A stretch of 10,466 bases of DNA from assembly GCA_964625905.1 (NCBI GenBank), contig CAZVBS010000024.1:1-10466 (forward strand), read 5' to 3'. Below, one piece after another: positions 10,423-10,466 of the stretch (position 1 is the first letter of the stretch; every line of letters begins with the position of its first letter). The translations under genes were made by a program, and so were the position numbers. Below the pieces are notes generated by a model that was not told the DNA's origin, ran no database searches, and was given only the letters and a program-made list of their open reading frames with translations. The DNA is from JABMNX01 sp964625905 (GTDB lineage Bacteria > Patescibacteriota > Minisyncoccia > Phycocordibacterales > JABMNX01).

Positions 10423-10466
10423 CGGGATGTAGTGTAACGGCTAACATTCCCGCTTTGGGAGCGGGC
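10423..10466 (+). tRNA. tRNA-Pro (anticodon UGG), 3' part beyond the window
   Basis: The 5' half is intact: acceptor strand CGGGATG with the C1 typical of tRNA-Pro, D stem GTGT/ACAT, anticodon stem CCCGC/GCGGG around loop TTTGGGA with TGG at 34-36. The T arm and 3' acceptor strand are cut off by the window edge. Confidence 0.88.

Overview
The window is AT-rich bacterial chromosomal DNA with compact housekeeping genes. The gene types fit a reduced-genome bacterium, most likely a Patescibacteria/CPR lineage (Parcubacteria-like). Supporting signs are that most genes have no Shine-Dalgarno and appear leaderless, and that tRNA genes are followed by structured repeats. Placement rests on style and gene content, not on a marker gene, so it is moderate confidence.

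Layout. 1-899: Xer-type tyrosine recombinase missing a few N-terminal residues (+). 911-970: three-hairpin element of unknown role. 984-2804: glmS (-). 2954-3757: exonuclease III/AP endonuclease (+), followed by a 36-bp duplication of its own 3' end and a 32-bp palindrome. 3894-5342: ABC-F ATPase (-). 5343-5839: gene-free, with a DnaA box flanked by copies of TGTCCTTTA and the promoter of the next gene. 5840-6301: Nudix hydrolase (+). 6360-7850: CCA-adding enzyme (-). 7953-8027: tRNA-Arg(UCG). 8028-8393: terminator and repeats that include a copy of the tRNA-Arg 3' end. 8394-8464: tRNA-Gly(GCC). 8465-8658: terminator and a second element carrying a copy of the tRNA-Gly 3' end split by a long hairpin. 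8660-8900: origin-like block with three DnaA boxes and a perfect parS. 8907-9496: frameshifted HD-domain phosphohydrolase. 9507-9902: YraN-family nuclease with two parS-like sites inside its coding sequence. 9903-10422: gene-free and rich in hairpins. 10423-end: 5' part of tRNA-Pro(UGG).

How it fits together. From the recombinase to tRNA-Arg every gene is on the opposite strand to its neighbour, so nearly every gene has its own promoter and terminator. Two signals stand out. (1) A likely chromosome origin/segregation region: one perfect and three or four near-perfect parS sites between 8839 and 9716 lie beside DnaA boxes. The same composite module (TGTAAAGGACAT, CTATATGT, DnaA box) occurs again inverted near 5410-5451. 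(2) Both complete tRNA genes are followed by short elements that end in a hairpin plus an exact copy of that tRNA's own T-loop-to-3'-end sequence. This looks like a small repeat or integrative element family that targets tRNA T-loops. Only sequence patterns were read; no database search was possible.
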